Assembly (NCBI GenBank): GCA_018056825.1
Contig: JAGPEW010000004.1
Coordinates: forward strand, 1 to 14,024
Origin: Candidatus Sordicultor aquaticus
Lineage (GTDB): Bacteria; Atribacterota; Atribacteria; Atribacterales; Caldatribacteriaceae
Direction: 5' to 3'
Length of the DNA stretch: 14,024 bases
The translations under genes were made by a program, and so were the position numbers. Below, one piece after another: positions 1-7,279 of this stretch. The notes under the pieces were generated by a model. That model saw nothing but the letters and a program-made list of their open reading frames with translations, made no database searches and had not been told where the DNA came from. The first letter of the stretch is position 1. Each line of letters begins with the position of its first letter.

Positions 1-6
1 TACGAA

Positions 7-209
7 GCCTCAGGGTGATGGTTGTGTCGTCGGATGAGACCCTCACTGCTTCAGCCCTGAACGAATTTTTCAGGGCTATCTTTGAGCATTTAAATTATTC
101 TTTCTTATGCCGAAGGCAGCGAGGACTTAGGATGTTAGTATTTATTACTATGACTACATTTTTTACTCATCACTGTTCAATCCTCACTCGTTACGGTATT
201 TTCAGGATA
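7..209. repeat. 203-bp dispersed repeat, copy A
   Basis: This stretch recurs as a direct repeat at 10111-10312 with only about seven differences, including one missing T in a T-run. It contains a perfect 9-bp inverted repeat, AGCCCTGAA (53-61) and TTCAGGGCT (69-77), that can form a hairpin. It has no credible gene: the short open frame across it has no ribosome binding site and no recognisable protein. Similarity stops after GTATTTTCAGGATA. It could be a non-autonomous element or a dispersed intergenic repeat family; which one cannot be decided from one window. Confidence 0.85.
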
Positions 210-212
210 TGA

Positions 213-914
213 ATAGATCCTTTTGACTCGACAAAAATTGAAGAATAGATTATGCTGTATTTATGACATTGCTTGGTCTCCTTTGAATTGGTTTTGCTGA
301 TATAAACGTCTTACCCAGAAAATCAAGCGGTTTCCATTTTATTTCATTTTCTATTGACTTTTTGGGAGAAGAACTAATTTTTTTTAAAATAGGAGGTGAA
401 GCTAAATAAACGTGCTAAATAAAGAGTAACAGTTCTCGTTGTTGAAAGTACAAACGGGGCAAAGGTTGGTCAACAGCCCAACACTCAATCTCACATCTAA
501 CTGGGTAGATAGTTGGATGGTGCGAGAAGCAGGAGATATCGAACCAGAGTGGAAGGGAAACGGTTGAATACCGAAATCCACCGCCGTTTTGGAAACCAAT
601 CCTGATTATTGAGGAGCAGATAGTATACTTGTAGTCTTATTGGCGAACCCCTGATTAAATCAGGGATCTAAGGGGTCTGAGAGGAAGGTTAGATATTACG
701 AGAAGTTGATATGAACTCAGTAGAACCAATTTATTCTTTAAGAGAATGGGGGTATCAAGCTTATAAACGGTAAGATGCGGTAGGACATTATACATTGGCA
801 ATTGTGCTATCCCATATTATCGAGGACGTATTATCAAAGATCCGAATCTGGAAAATCTGGGCGTTCGGTTATTTATAGTGTATTAGATAACTACGAAAAA
901 GGGGGTTATAAAAG
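213..914. other. Non-genic stretch upstream of the ABC operon
   Basis: No intact gene is visible. There is a strong Shine-Dalgarno-like GGAGGTGA near 391-398, followed by what may be a decayed reading frame (412-654, listed separately). Small inverted repeats are present: GTTGG/CCAAC around 465-482, AAACGG/CCGTTT around 559-585, and CCCTGAT(T)/AATCAGGG at 649-665. A short frame from ATG 711 is broken by TAA at 771. The SD for the downstream binding-protein gene is AAAAAGGGGG at 896-905. I could not place a convincing promoter. Confidence 0.5.
412..654 (+). pseudogene. Possible decayed coding segment, unrecognised
   Basis: From GTG 412, one frame reads about 80 codons with stops at 427 (TAA) and then only two TGA codons before a final TGA at 652. 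The translation has protein-like stretches such as NWVDSWMVREAGDIEPEW and, after a TGA, ETNPDY-stop-GADSILVVLL. A good SD, GGAGGTGA, lies about 13 nt upstream of the GTG. I do not recognise the family. Genuine genes nearby use TGA as stop, so recoding of TGA as Trp is not supported. The opposite strand also has a 65-codon open frame here, so this may be chance; a structured RNA leader is another possibility. Confidence 0.2.
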
Positions 915-1880
915 ATGTCTACTCGACAAAAATATTTTAAATTATTTATTCTAACTGTGTTAATGGTAAACCTTGTTTTTGTTAGCTTTTCAGTTTCTTT
1001 TGCTGAAGAGAAAACCTATGATGTAGCTGTTTTACTCCCGGGGACTGTCGAGTTCTTCAGTGTTCAGCGTAGAGGAATAGATCAAGCAGCAAAGGATTAT
1101 GGTTTAAATATTATCTATGCAGATGCTGAGTGGGATGCGGGGAAGCAACTTTCTCAGGTTGAAAATTTTGTTGTTAAGAAAGTGGATGCGATTATGCTTT
1201 GTGCTGCAGATAATATAGCTTTAATACCAGCAGTAAAATTATGCAACGATGCTAATATTCCCCTTATTAGTTTTACCAATTGCTTGGGTACAGATACTGA
1301 AGGAAAATTTCAAGGTGTTGTTTCTTTTATCGGAAGATCTGAGGTTGGAGCAGGCATTATCCAGGGAGAGATGGCTGAACAGCTTTTAGGTGATAGAGAA
1401 GCGAATATTATTTTGATTGAAGGTAATCCTGGAACCACTGCCCAAAGGATGCGGGAAGAAGGCTTTCTAAAGGTTGCTGAAAAACACCCAAATTGGACTA
1501 TTGTAGAAAAAAGACCTATCGAGGGCTGGACTAAAGAAGGTGCACTTGCTTTTATGGAAGCATTTTTGCAAAGTGGAAGAAAGGTTGATTTAGTTAGCTG
1601 TCAATGGTGGAGTGGAGCTATTGCTGCAGCGATGGCCTTAGAAAATGCAAGAGTTACCGGCGTGTATGTTACCGGGCTGGAGTATGCCAAAGAACTAGTT
1701 CCTTATATTAAAGAAGGGAAAGTTACCGCCAGTACTTACTTTTCAGTGGTAGAAGAAGGTTATAAAGCAGTTGAGGTCACTGCAAAATATTTAAAGGGAG
1801 AAGAGGTTCCTCAATTTGTAGAGATCAAACATATCATTGTAACTAAAGATAATGTAGATGAATTTGAACCTGAGATGTGA
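915..1880 (+). CDS. RbsB-like sugar ABC transporter substrate-binding protein
   Basis: This 321-residue protein is a periplasmic binding protein of the ribose/galactose type (Peripla_BP_4-like). It should capture a sugar or sugar-like ligand outside the inner membrane for the ATPase and permease encoded downstream. A signal peptide covers about residues 1-30, with a hydrophobic core from LFILTVLM and likely cleavage after SFA. The mature start YDVAVLLPGTVEFF matches the first beta strand of the family, DAGKQLSQVENFVVKKVDAI is the typical helix and strand pair, and GNPGTTAQRMREEGF carries the ligand-contacting Arg region. The usual ND-x-MA-x-GA segment is replaced by CQWWSGAIAAAMAL, and the usual GFDG by TGLEY, so the ligand may be unusual. 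SD AAAAAGGGGG lies 9 nt before the ATG. The ligand cannot be named from sequence. Confidence 0.93.
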   Translation: MSTRQKYFKLFILTVLMVNLVFVSFSVSFAEEKTYDVAVLLPGTVEFFSVQRRGIDQAAKDYGLNIIYADAEWDAGKQLSQVENFVVKKVDAIMLCAADNIALIPAVKLCNDANIPLISFTNCLGTDTEGKFQGVVSFIGRSEVGAGIIQGEMAEQLLGDREANIILIEGNPGTTAQRMREEGFLKVAEKHPNWTIVEKRPIEGWTKEGALAFMEAFLQSGRKVDLVSCQWWSGAIAAAMALENARVTGVYVTGLEYAKELVPYIKEGKVTASTYFSVVEEGYKAVEVTAKYLKGEEVPQFVEIKHIIVTKDNVDEFEPEM

Positions 1881-1950
1881 GGGATGGGTGCTTAGGTGAG
1901 CTGCCAATATTTATTTCTGAATATGGGGGCAATTTAAAGCATCTCAGGTT
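1867..1950. promoter_or_regulatory. 11-bp perfect inverted repeat spanning the first gene junction
   Basis: AACCTGAGATG at 1867-1877, the end of the binding-protein gene including part of its stop, is perfectly complementary to CATCTCAGGTT at 1940-1950, five bases before the ATG of the next gene. The 62-nt interior has a smaller ATAT-based stem. In many ABC operons a stem-loop after the binding-protein gene protects its mRNA and reduces downstream expression; that role here is inference. The next gene has no good SD, so the structure could also affect its translation. Confidence 0.55.
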
Positions 1951-1955
1951 AATAA

Positions 1956-3206
1956 ATGATGAAAAAATGGATTGGCACTCAAATAGTTCTAAATAATATA
2001 GCCAATAATATTTTACAAAGAAATGATTATTTAAAAAAGAAGATATCCCTGGCTAAAGACACCCTTGACCTGGATACTTTAATTGTATGGCCTGATAGCA
2101 ATGAAAAAAATCTTGATTTGATCCGAGAAATATGCTCAGGTTTTAAAATCAAGATTTATTTATGGTATCCTATTTTAGCTGATATCTCTCTTTTTAAAAT
2201 AAGGCCTAACCAAGCAGTGGAAACGTTTGATGGATTGCATGGTTATGGGGTAAATGGCTGTTGGGAAAAATTAGGGCAAAGAGAGGAAGATTTTCTATTT
2301 CTTTGCCCTAATGATGAACAGAGGATAAGGAAGATATTTAATTACTATCAGAAGCAAATAATAGAAGGGAGTTTTGATGGCGTTTTTTTAGATCGGATTA
2401 GATTTCCTTCTCCTGCCAATGGTTTGGAAACTCTTTTTACTTGCTTTTGTAAATCATGTTTAGAAAAGTTTCATACTAATTGCCATGAGGATCTGAATCA
2501 TTATCGAAGTCGGGTAAAAGATTTTTTCCGAGAATTTAAAGACATAGATATAAGGGATTTGTCAGCTTGCCGTACATTATTTGATATGATTGTACGAGAT
2601 AACCTGAAGAGATTTTTTGATTTTAGGGCACAAAGTATTTATCAAGTTACCAAGATGTTTACCGATGAAGCAAAAAAAAGAGGTAAATTGGTTGGCCTGG
2701 ATTTATTTGCTCCTTCCATAGCTCCTTTAGTTGCTCAGGATTACCGGTTATTAGCAGAAACTTGTGACTGGATGAAACCGATGGTATATTGTTATACCTC
2801 AGGTCCAGCCGGTTTACCTCTTGAATTATCTTGTTTTATAAAAGCCATCTTGAACATTAATCCGGCTTTAAGTGAAGATCAGTTAATTCAGGAAGTTGGT
2901 CGAATGCTGGGGGTGCAGTTACCGGGTGAAATAAATGATCTATTAAAAAAGGGTGTTCCTGCAAATATTATTTACTATGAAATGCAAAGAATAAAGAACT
3001 TTGATTTAAGGGAAGGCATAAAAATTTATATAGGATTAGAAGCAGTACAAATACCTGGGATATGCCATGTAAACAGGAGTATTTTAGAAAAGTATTTAAG
3101 TTCAGTTTTGGAAATTGGTATAGAGGGTATGGTAATATCTTGGAATTTATTAAAGATACCTGATGAAAATTTAAAAATTGTAGGTGATTTCTTATTAAAT
3201 CAGTAA
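1956..3206 (+). CDS. Putative TIM-barrel glycoside-hydrolase-like protein
   Basis: This 416-residue protein has no signal peptide or membrane segment, so it is probably cytoplasmic. It resembles glycosyl-hydrolase-like TIM-barrel proteins (GHL10 or DUF4015-like): residues 141-151 read DGVFLDRIRFP, close to the DG-hLD-xRYP strand of those families, and 271-278 read DWMKPMVY, close to their D-x-hKPM-hY strand. A cysteine cluster CFCKSC lies at 163-168, as in some barrels with FC-xx-C motifs. Asp146 is a candidate acid, but I cannot identify a proven catalytic pair. It sits between binding protein and ATPase, so it may act on the imported compound. ATG 1956 lacks a clear SD; Met2 (1959) is an equally possible start. 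Exact family and activity are uncertain. Confidence 0.75.
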   Translation: MMKKWIGTQIVLNNIANNILQRNDYLKKKISLAKDTLDLDTLIVWPDSNEKNLDLIREICSGFKIKIYLWYPILADISLFKIRPNQAVETFDGLHGYGVNGCWEKLGQREEDFLFLCPNDEQRIRKIFNYYQKQIIEGSFDGVFLDRIRFPSPANGLETLFTCFCKSCLEKFHTNCHEDLNHYRSRVKDFFREFKDIDIRDLSACRTLFDMIVRDNLKRFFDFRAQSIYQVTKMFTDEAKKRGKLVGLDLFAPSIAPLVAQDYRLLAETCDWMKPMVYCYTSGPAGLPLELSCFIKAILNINPALSEDQLIQEVGRMLGVQLPGEINDLLKKGVPANIIYYEMQRIKNFDLREGIKIYIGLEAVQIPGICHVNRSILEKYLSSVLEIGIEGMVISWNLLKIPDENLKIVGDFLLNQ

Positions 3207-3221
3207 TAAATAAGGAAACTA

Positions 3222-4714
3222 ATGACCCGATATTAAGGGTAATAAAATTAAAAAAGTCTTTCCCCGGAGTAATAGCTCTGGATAATGTAAATTTAGAAAT
3301 CTACACAGGCGAAGTCCATGCCCTGGTAGGTGAAAATGGTGCTGGTAAGTCCACTCTGATTAAATTGGTGGTAGGTGCTTATAAAAAAGATTCTGGAGAA
3401 ATCTATTTTGATAATCAAAAAGTAGAGTTTAGTTCGCCTGCTCAGGCATTTCAAAGTGGACTAAGTGTTGTTTATCAAGAAAATAGTTTAATACCCCAAT
3501 TAACAGTTATTCAAAATATATTTTTGGGAGTAGAATATTTTACCTCATTAGGGTTAATTGATGAGAATAAAATCTATCAACAATATCTTAATATTACCCA
3601 ACAGCTTGGTTTTGAACTTCCTCCTCATGAAAAAGTAAGAAACTTAGGAGTGGCAGAACAAAAATTGGTAGAGATTCTAAAAGCTTTAATTCATAAGGCT
3701 AAACTTATCATTATGGATGAACCTACTGCTTCTTTATCAGAAGATGAGGTAGAGCACCTTTTTAGAATCATTACTGAACTCAAATCGAATCATATAAGTG
3801 TTCTCTATATTACCCATATTTTAGGAGAAGTATTCAAGATTGCTGATCGGATTACCGTGTTAAGGGATGGGAAAAAGATTGGCACCGTTTGTACCAAAGA
3901 AGTAGATCAAGAAAAAGTTATTACCATGATGGTTGGCGAGAGTTTAAAAAATTCTTATACCTCCCCATTTTCTGAGGGTAAAAAGAACCAAAAGACTGTT
4001 TTAAAAGTAGAAAACCTGAAGAAAAAACCCAGGGTGAATGATATTTCCTTTGAAGCCTTTGAAGGTGAGGTTTTAGGTATTACTGGTCTTAGGGGAGCGG
4101 GGAAAACCGAGTTATCAAGGCTTATTTTTGGAGCTGATAAGCCGGAAAGCGGTAAAATTATAATAAATGATAAGCCAGTTAAATTCCATTTACCTTTAGA
4201 CGCAGTGAACCATGGCATTTCATTGATACCAGAAGATAGAAAAAAGGATGCGCTCATTCTTATGTTGGAATTATACAAAAACATTACACTCCCTACTCTG
4301 AATCAATTTACGAATAAAGGAGTAATTTCACCCAGCAAAGAGTTTGATATAACAAAACAGGCTATAGAGAAATTAGATATAAAGACTTCGAGTATACATC
4401 AGGTTATCAAATATCTAAGTGGTGGAAACCAACAGAAGGTAGCTATTGCGAAATGGTTGCAAGTAGAACCAAAAGTTTTAATTATGGATGAACCGACTCA
4501 GGGGATTGATGTTAAAACCAAAATTGAAATTTATAATATTGTACGAAAATTAGCCGAATCAGGTGTCTGTGTTATTTTTATCTCTTCTGAAGTTTCGGAA
4601 GTAATTAAAGTCTCAGATAGGATTTTAGTTTTAAGCCATGGAGAAATATCCAGTGAATTTAAACATGGTGCCAGTCAGGAAGAAATTATGAGAACAATAT
4701 TGAAAGAAAAATAA
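3222..4714 (+). CDS. RbsA-like sugar ABC transporter ATPase with an out-of-frame start
   Basis: The protein would be about 497 residues with two nucleotide-binding domains, the normal size of RbsA/MglA proteins that drive import with an RbsC-type permease. Domain 1 has Walker A GENGAGKST (around 3332-3358), a weak signature NLGVAEQKLVEILKAL and Walker B LIIMDEPTASLSE. Domain 2 has Walker A GLRGAGKTE, signature LSGGNQQKVAIAKWL and Walker B VLIMDEPTQGID. The family-typical beginning DPILRV-x-KLKKSFPGVIALDN is encoded in frame from 3224, but that frame, open from 3188, has no ATG, GTG or TTG before TTG 3365, which lies after Walker A. The only SD-preceded ATG (AAGGAAACTA then ATG 3222) is one base out of frame and stops after four codons. 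One added base would join them, so a 1-nt deletion or assembly error is likely; a rare start (ATT 3194) is possible. Confidence 0.85.
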
Positions 4715-4743
4715 ATAAAATTTGTTATTTGAGCAAAAATATT

Positions 4744-5739
4744 ATGAATAAAAAGCAAACAGAGGAGGATTTATGGGGAGTTATGGGGAAAAAGATAGAT
4801 TTAGATTTACAAAAATACTGGCATTTAATAAGTAAAAATGGAATCTTATTTATATTTATATTATTATGCGTTTTATTATCAATCATTACTCCAGGCTTCT
4901 TATCTTGGGCTAATATTCTTAATGTTCTCAGGCAAAGCTCGATTATAGGAATTATGGCTATTGGAACAACATTTGTAATAATTGGCGGAGGCTTTGATAT
5001 CTCTGTTGGTTCAATACTGGCTTTGACTGCAGCCATGTGTGTCGGCCTGCAATACCATATGCATTGGATTATGGCCATATTACTGGTTTTAATAATAGGT
5101 GCTCTCATTGGTTTATTAAATGGATTTTTAGCGGTAAAAATACATATTCCCCCCATAATTGCTACATTGGGGACCATGACTATTGTCAGAGGTTTGACTT
5201 ATTTATATACTGGAGGATATCCCTTATATGTAGAGGCACCTGACTTTGCCTTCATAGGGACCGGATATCTGGGACCAATACCATTTCCTGTTGTTCTTCT
5301 CATTATCATGGTAGCTTTCTGGCAATTTATTATAGCAAGAACTAGGTTTGGAAGATATGCCTGTGCCATTGGTGGAAATAAAGAGGCAGCAAGACTATCT
5401 GGGGTAAAAGTAGATTACTATCATATCCTGGTCTTTATTATCGGCGGTTTGATGGCTTCTTTGGCCGGGGTTGTTTATGCCTCTCGACTTTTATCAGTTA
5501 CTCCTCTTGCTGGACAGGGTTATGAACTGGATGCTATTGCCTCTGCAGTTATCGGCGGAACCAGTGTATCAGGTGGTGAAGGATCGGTAGTTAGAACCCT
5601 CATTGGTGTCTTACTGTTAATCATTATTGCTAATGTGTTTAATCTTCTGGGCATACATATTTATGTTCAGTATGTAGTTAAAGGGGCTATTATCCTTTCT
5701 GCCGTGGGCTTTGACACCTATTCAAAATTTCGGCAATAA
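4744..5739 (+). CDS. RbsC-like sugar ABC transporter permease
   Basis: This is an inner-membrane permease of the BPD_transp_2 (RbsC/XylH) family, 331 residues from ATG 4744, with about eight to ten hydrophobic segments. Family marks include GGGFDISVGS after the second or third helix, GGNKEAARLSGVKV in the cytoplasmic loop, and the late GYELDAIASAVIGGTSVSGG segment that binds the ATPase side. It should form the channel for the ligand delivered by the 915-1880 product and powered by the 3222-4714 product, 29 nt upstream. The start is uncertain. An in-frame TTG exists at 4729, ATG 4744 lacks an SD, and ATG 4783 follows the best SD (GAGGAGG, 4762-4768) at a long 14-nt spacing. The ATG best spaced from that SD (4773) is out of frame and ends after 20 codons. 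Confidence 0.92.
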   Translation: MNKKQTEEDLWGVMGKKIDLDLQKYWHLISKNGILFIFILLCVLLSIITPGFLSWANILNVLRQSSIIGIMAIGTTFVIIGGGFDISVGSILALTAAMCVGLQYHMHWIMAILLVLIIGALIGLLNGFLAVKIHIPPIIATLGTMTIVRGLTYLYTGGYPLYVEAPDFAFIGTGYLGPIPFPVVLLIIMVAFWQFIIARTRFGRYACAIGGNKEAARLSGVKVDYYHILVFIIGGLMASLAGVVYASRLLSVTPLAGQGYELDAIASAVIGGTSVSGGEGSVVRTLIGVLLLIIIANVFNLLGIHIYVQYVVKGAIILSAVGFDTYSKFRQ

Positions 5740-5756
5740 TATAAGTTCACTCTCCC

Positions 5757-5776
5757 GCTTCTGAGGGTGGAGAAGC
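5757..5776 (+). terminator. Weak hairpin after the ABC operon
   Basis: GCTTCT (5757-5762) and AGAAGC (5771-5776) form a 6-bp stem with an 8-nt loop 17 nt past the permease stop. No T-run follows directly, so it may not terminate on its own. The rest of the 5740-5983 gap is AT-rich, with a T-run near 5854 and a short TTGAA/TTCAA inverted repeat near 5885-5901, but I could not place a firm promoter for the downstream cassette. Confidence 0.3.
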
Positions 5777-5983
5777 TGTCCAGAATTGTAATGAAGGCTT
5801 TGTATTCAATATTATTTTATCACTTCTTTTAGAAACCTTAAGAACCGCTCTATCTTTTTTTAGCGTAAACTTATTGTAGGAGTTTTGAAGAAATATTTCA
5901 AAGAAAGAAGAAAGAGGAAAGCTTACAAACTTTCATAAATTAGTAACAAATCGCTCACTGAATAGCCAAAAAAACCTTCTACA

Positions 5984-6019
5984 ATGTTCTCATAACCTAA
6001 AAAGGAGGTTTGAGAACAT
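5984..6019 (+). promoter_or_regulatory. Stem-loop that pairs the SD and start codon of the LTxxQ gene
   Basis: ATGTTCTCA (5984-5992) then AACCT (5994-5998) is complementary to AGGTT (6006-6010) then TGAGAACAT (6011-6019). This gives 14 base pairs with one bulged T (5993) and a 7-nt loop AAAAAGG. The SD AAAGGAGG (6001-6008) is split between loop and stem, and the first two bases of the ATG (6018-6020) are paired. As RNA this should hinder translation unless melted or bound, as in RNA thermometers or protein-controlled leaders. As DNA it could be an operator. The structure is read from sequence; the function is inference. Confidence 0.6.
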
Positions 6020-6524
6020 GAGAAAAACCTGGTTACTTGTAAGTTTAGTGAGTGTGCTGGTTTTAAGTATGGCTTTGCCCCTTTTCGCTAAGGAAAGAGG
6101 GCAAGGAATGGGGCCAGGAGGCCTTGGCGACAGAGACAGAGTGATGAAGCAAGACAGATTGTGCCAGAGCGTTAACGACTCTCTTGCTTTAACCGAAGAA
6201 CAGAAAACTAAAGCGCTGGATATCTGGACTAAATATCGTTCTGACATCCGAGATTTACAAGGTCAAATAGAAGATGCGCGTATTGCTCTTTGGAAATTGA
6301 GTCTGGAAGGCCCTTCTGATGAAATAGCCAATGAGATACGAGCTAAGATAGAAGAGATTAATTCTTTGCGGCAAAAGATACAGGAGACCAGAAACGCTAT
6401 GTTTCAAGAGATGCTCTCTATGCTATCTCCGGAGCAAATTTCTCAATTAGCCAAAGGGTATCCGAAAGGCGGACAGGGTTTTGCCTTCGGAGAAGGTAGG
6501 GGTTTCCCTGCCAATGTGAGATGA
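6018..6524 (+). CDS. Secreted Spy/CpxP-like LTxxQ-motif protein
   Basis: This 168-residue protein has a signal peptide (residues 1-24, likely cut after LFA) and a mostly helical, charged mature part. It carries the two family marks LTEEQ (58-62) and LSPEQ (136-140), with a long amphipathic helical stretch between them. Spy and CpxP are periplasmic chaperone or stress-sensor proteins that bind unfolded or metal-stressed envelope proteins, and CpxP inhibits its own sensor kinase. The tail after residue 145 is glycine-rich (KGGQGFAFGEGRGF). It precedes a response regulator and kinase, which fits a feedback sensor for them. Its start is the ATG at 6018 with SD AAAGGAGG, both inside the stem-loop described separately. 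A single Cys (49) makes a disulfide-based fold unlikely. Confidence 0.85.
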   Translation: MRKTWLLVSLVSVLVLSMALPLFAKERGQGMGPGGLGDRDRVMKQDRLCQSVNDSLALTEEQKTKALDIWTKYRSDIRDLQGQIEDARIALWKLSLEGPSDEIANEIRAKIEEINSLRQKIQETRNAMFQEMLSMLSPEQISQLAKGYPKGGQGFAFGEGRGFPANVR

Positions 6525-6530
6525 AGTAAC

Positions 6531-6565
6531 TATAGTAGTCCTGGAGCAGCTCCAGGACTACTATA
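6531..6565. terminator. Perfect 16-bp stem palindrome between LTxxQ gene and regulator gene
   Basis: TATAGTAGTCCTGGAG (6531-6546) and CTCCAGGACTACTATA (6550-6565) are perfectly complementary, with a 3-nt CAG loop. It starts six bases after the upstream stop. A T-run does not follow directly (AATTTT comes about 12 nt later), so it may be a leaky terminator or an mRNA-stabilising stem that sets a high LTxxQ-to-regulator ratio. It could also be a dimeric-protein binding site. Confidence 0.6.
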
Positions 6566-6578
6566 TCTCATAACCTAA
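6566..6578 (+). repeat. 13-nt repeat shared by two gene leaders
   Basis: TCTCATAACCTAA occurs here, 17 nt before the regulator ATG, and at 5988-6000, 17 nt before the LTxxQ ATG. In the first leader it forms the left arm of the start-codon hairpin; here no matching right arm is present. The same distance from both start codons suggests a shared control site or a duplicated leader. Confidence 0.5.
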
Positions 6579-6595
6579 TTTTAAAGGGGGATAAA

Positions 6596-7279
6596 ATGGC
6601 TAGCATCTTGGTAGTGGAGGATGAAGGAAGCGTCCGAGAACTCCTCCGCTTATATCTTGAAAAAGAAGGATTTAAAGTAGAATTAGCTTCTGATGGGGAA
6701 GAGGCTCTGGATAAGATGTCTAGAGCCTCCCCTGACTTAGTTCTTCTTGACCTTATGCTTCCTAAAAAAGATGGATGGGAAGTGTGCCGGGAAATAAGAA
6801 AGACTTCCTATGTTCCTATAATTATGCTCACTGCCCGGGGAGAAGAATTCGATAAAGTGCTAGGACTGGAGTTGGGAGCTGATGATTATATAGCTAAACC
6901 TTTCAGCCCCCGAGAAGTGGTAGCCAGAATTAAAGCGGTTCTTCGCCGCGCTAACGCCACCTCCTTGAGTGGGGGAAGAATTTGGGAGACTCTGGGTCTT
7001 AAAATTGATTATGAAGCCAAAAAAGTGGAAGTAGAGGGGAGAGAAATTAATCTCACTCCCAAAGAATTTGAACTACTGTGGTTTTTGGTTAACCATCCTC
7101 GAAGAGTTTACACCCGAGAACAACTTTTAGAATATGTGTGGGGGTATGACTTTGTCGGAGATGCGCGAACTGTCGATACCCACATAAAACGTCTCCGGGA
7201 AAAGTTAACCGAAGGAGGAATTTCTTCCTCGATAAAAACAGTATGGGGATATGGTTATAAGTTTGAGCCCGAATGGTGA
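6596..7279 (+). CDS. OmpR/PhoB-family response regulator
   Basis: This 227-residue DNA-binding regulator has an N-terminal receiver domain with acidic pocket E8-D9, phosphoacceptor Asp52 (LLDLMLP), Thr79 (MLTA) and Lys101 (YIAKPF). A winged-helix effector domain covers about residues 130-225, with LTPKEFELLWFLVNHPRRVY, then RTVDTHIKRLREKL and the wing WGYGYKF. Every key residue of the family is present, so it should be phosphorylated by the overlapping kinase and bind direct repeats near its targets. SD AAAGGGGG lies 5 nt before the ATG. It is closest in style to PhoB, ResD or WalR, but which of these it matches cannot be told. The LTxxQ gene upstream suggests an envelope or metal-stress stimulus. 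Confidence 0.95.
   Translation: MASILVVEDEGSVRELLRLYLEKEGFKVELASDGEEALDKMSRASPDLVLLDLMLPKKDGWEVCREIRKTSYVPIIMLTARGEEFDKVLGLELGADDYIAKPFSPREVVARIKAVLRRANATSLSGGRIWETLGLKIDYEAKKVEVEGREINLTPKEFELLWFLVNHPRRVYTREQLLEYVWGYDFVGDARTVDTHIKRLREKLTEGGISSSIKTVWGYGYKFEPEW

Noticed and set aside
402..599. 65-codon minus-strand open frame
   Set aside because: No SD, no recognised motif, and it lies opposite a more protein-like plus-strand frame.
420..600. Group II intron or riboswitch 5' region
   Set aside because: Stems and purine-rich loops look RNA-like, but no domain V, boundary consensus or reverse transcriptase was found.
412..654. TGA read as tryptophan
   Set aside because: It would lengthen one frame, but clear genes here, such as the binding protein and both two-component genes, end normally at TGA.
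770..880. CAIPYYRGR fragment resembling a radical-SAM methylthiotransferase motif
   Set aside because: Only a few residues, in a frame full of stops, without the rest of the cluster-binding motif.
3955..5177. Long minus-strand open frames opposite the ATPase and permease
   Set aside because: They are reverse-strand shadows of well-supported genes and lack start signals.
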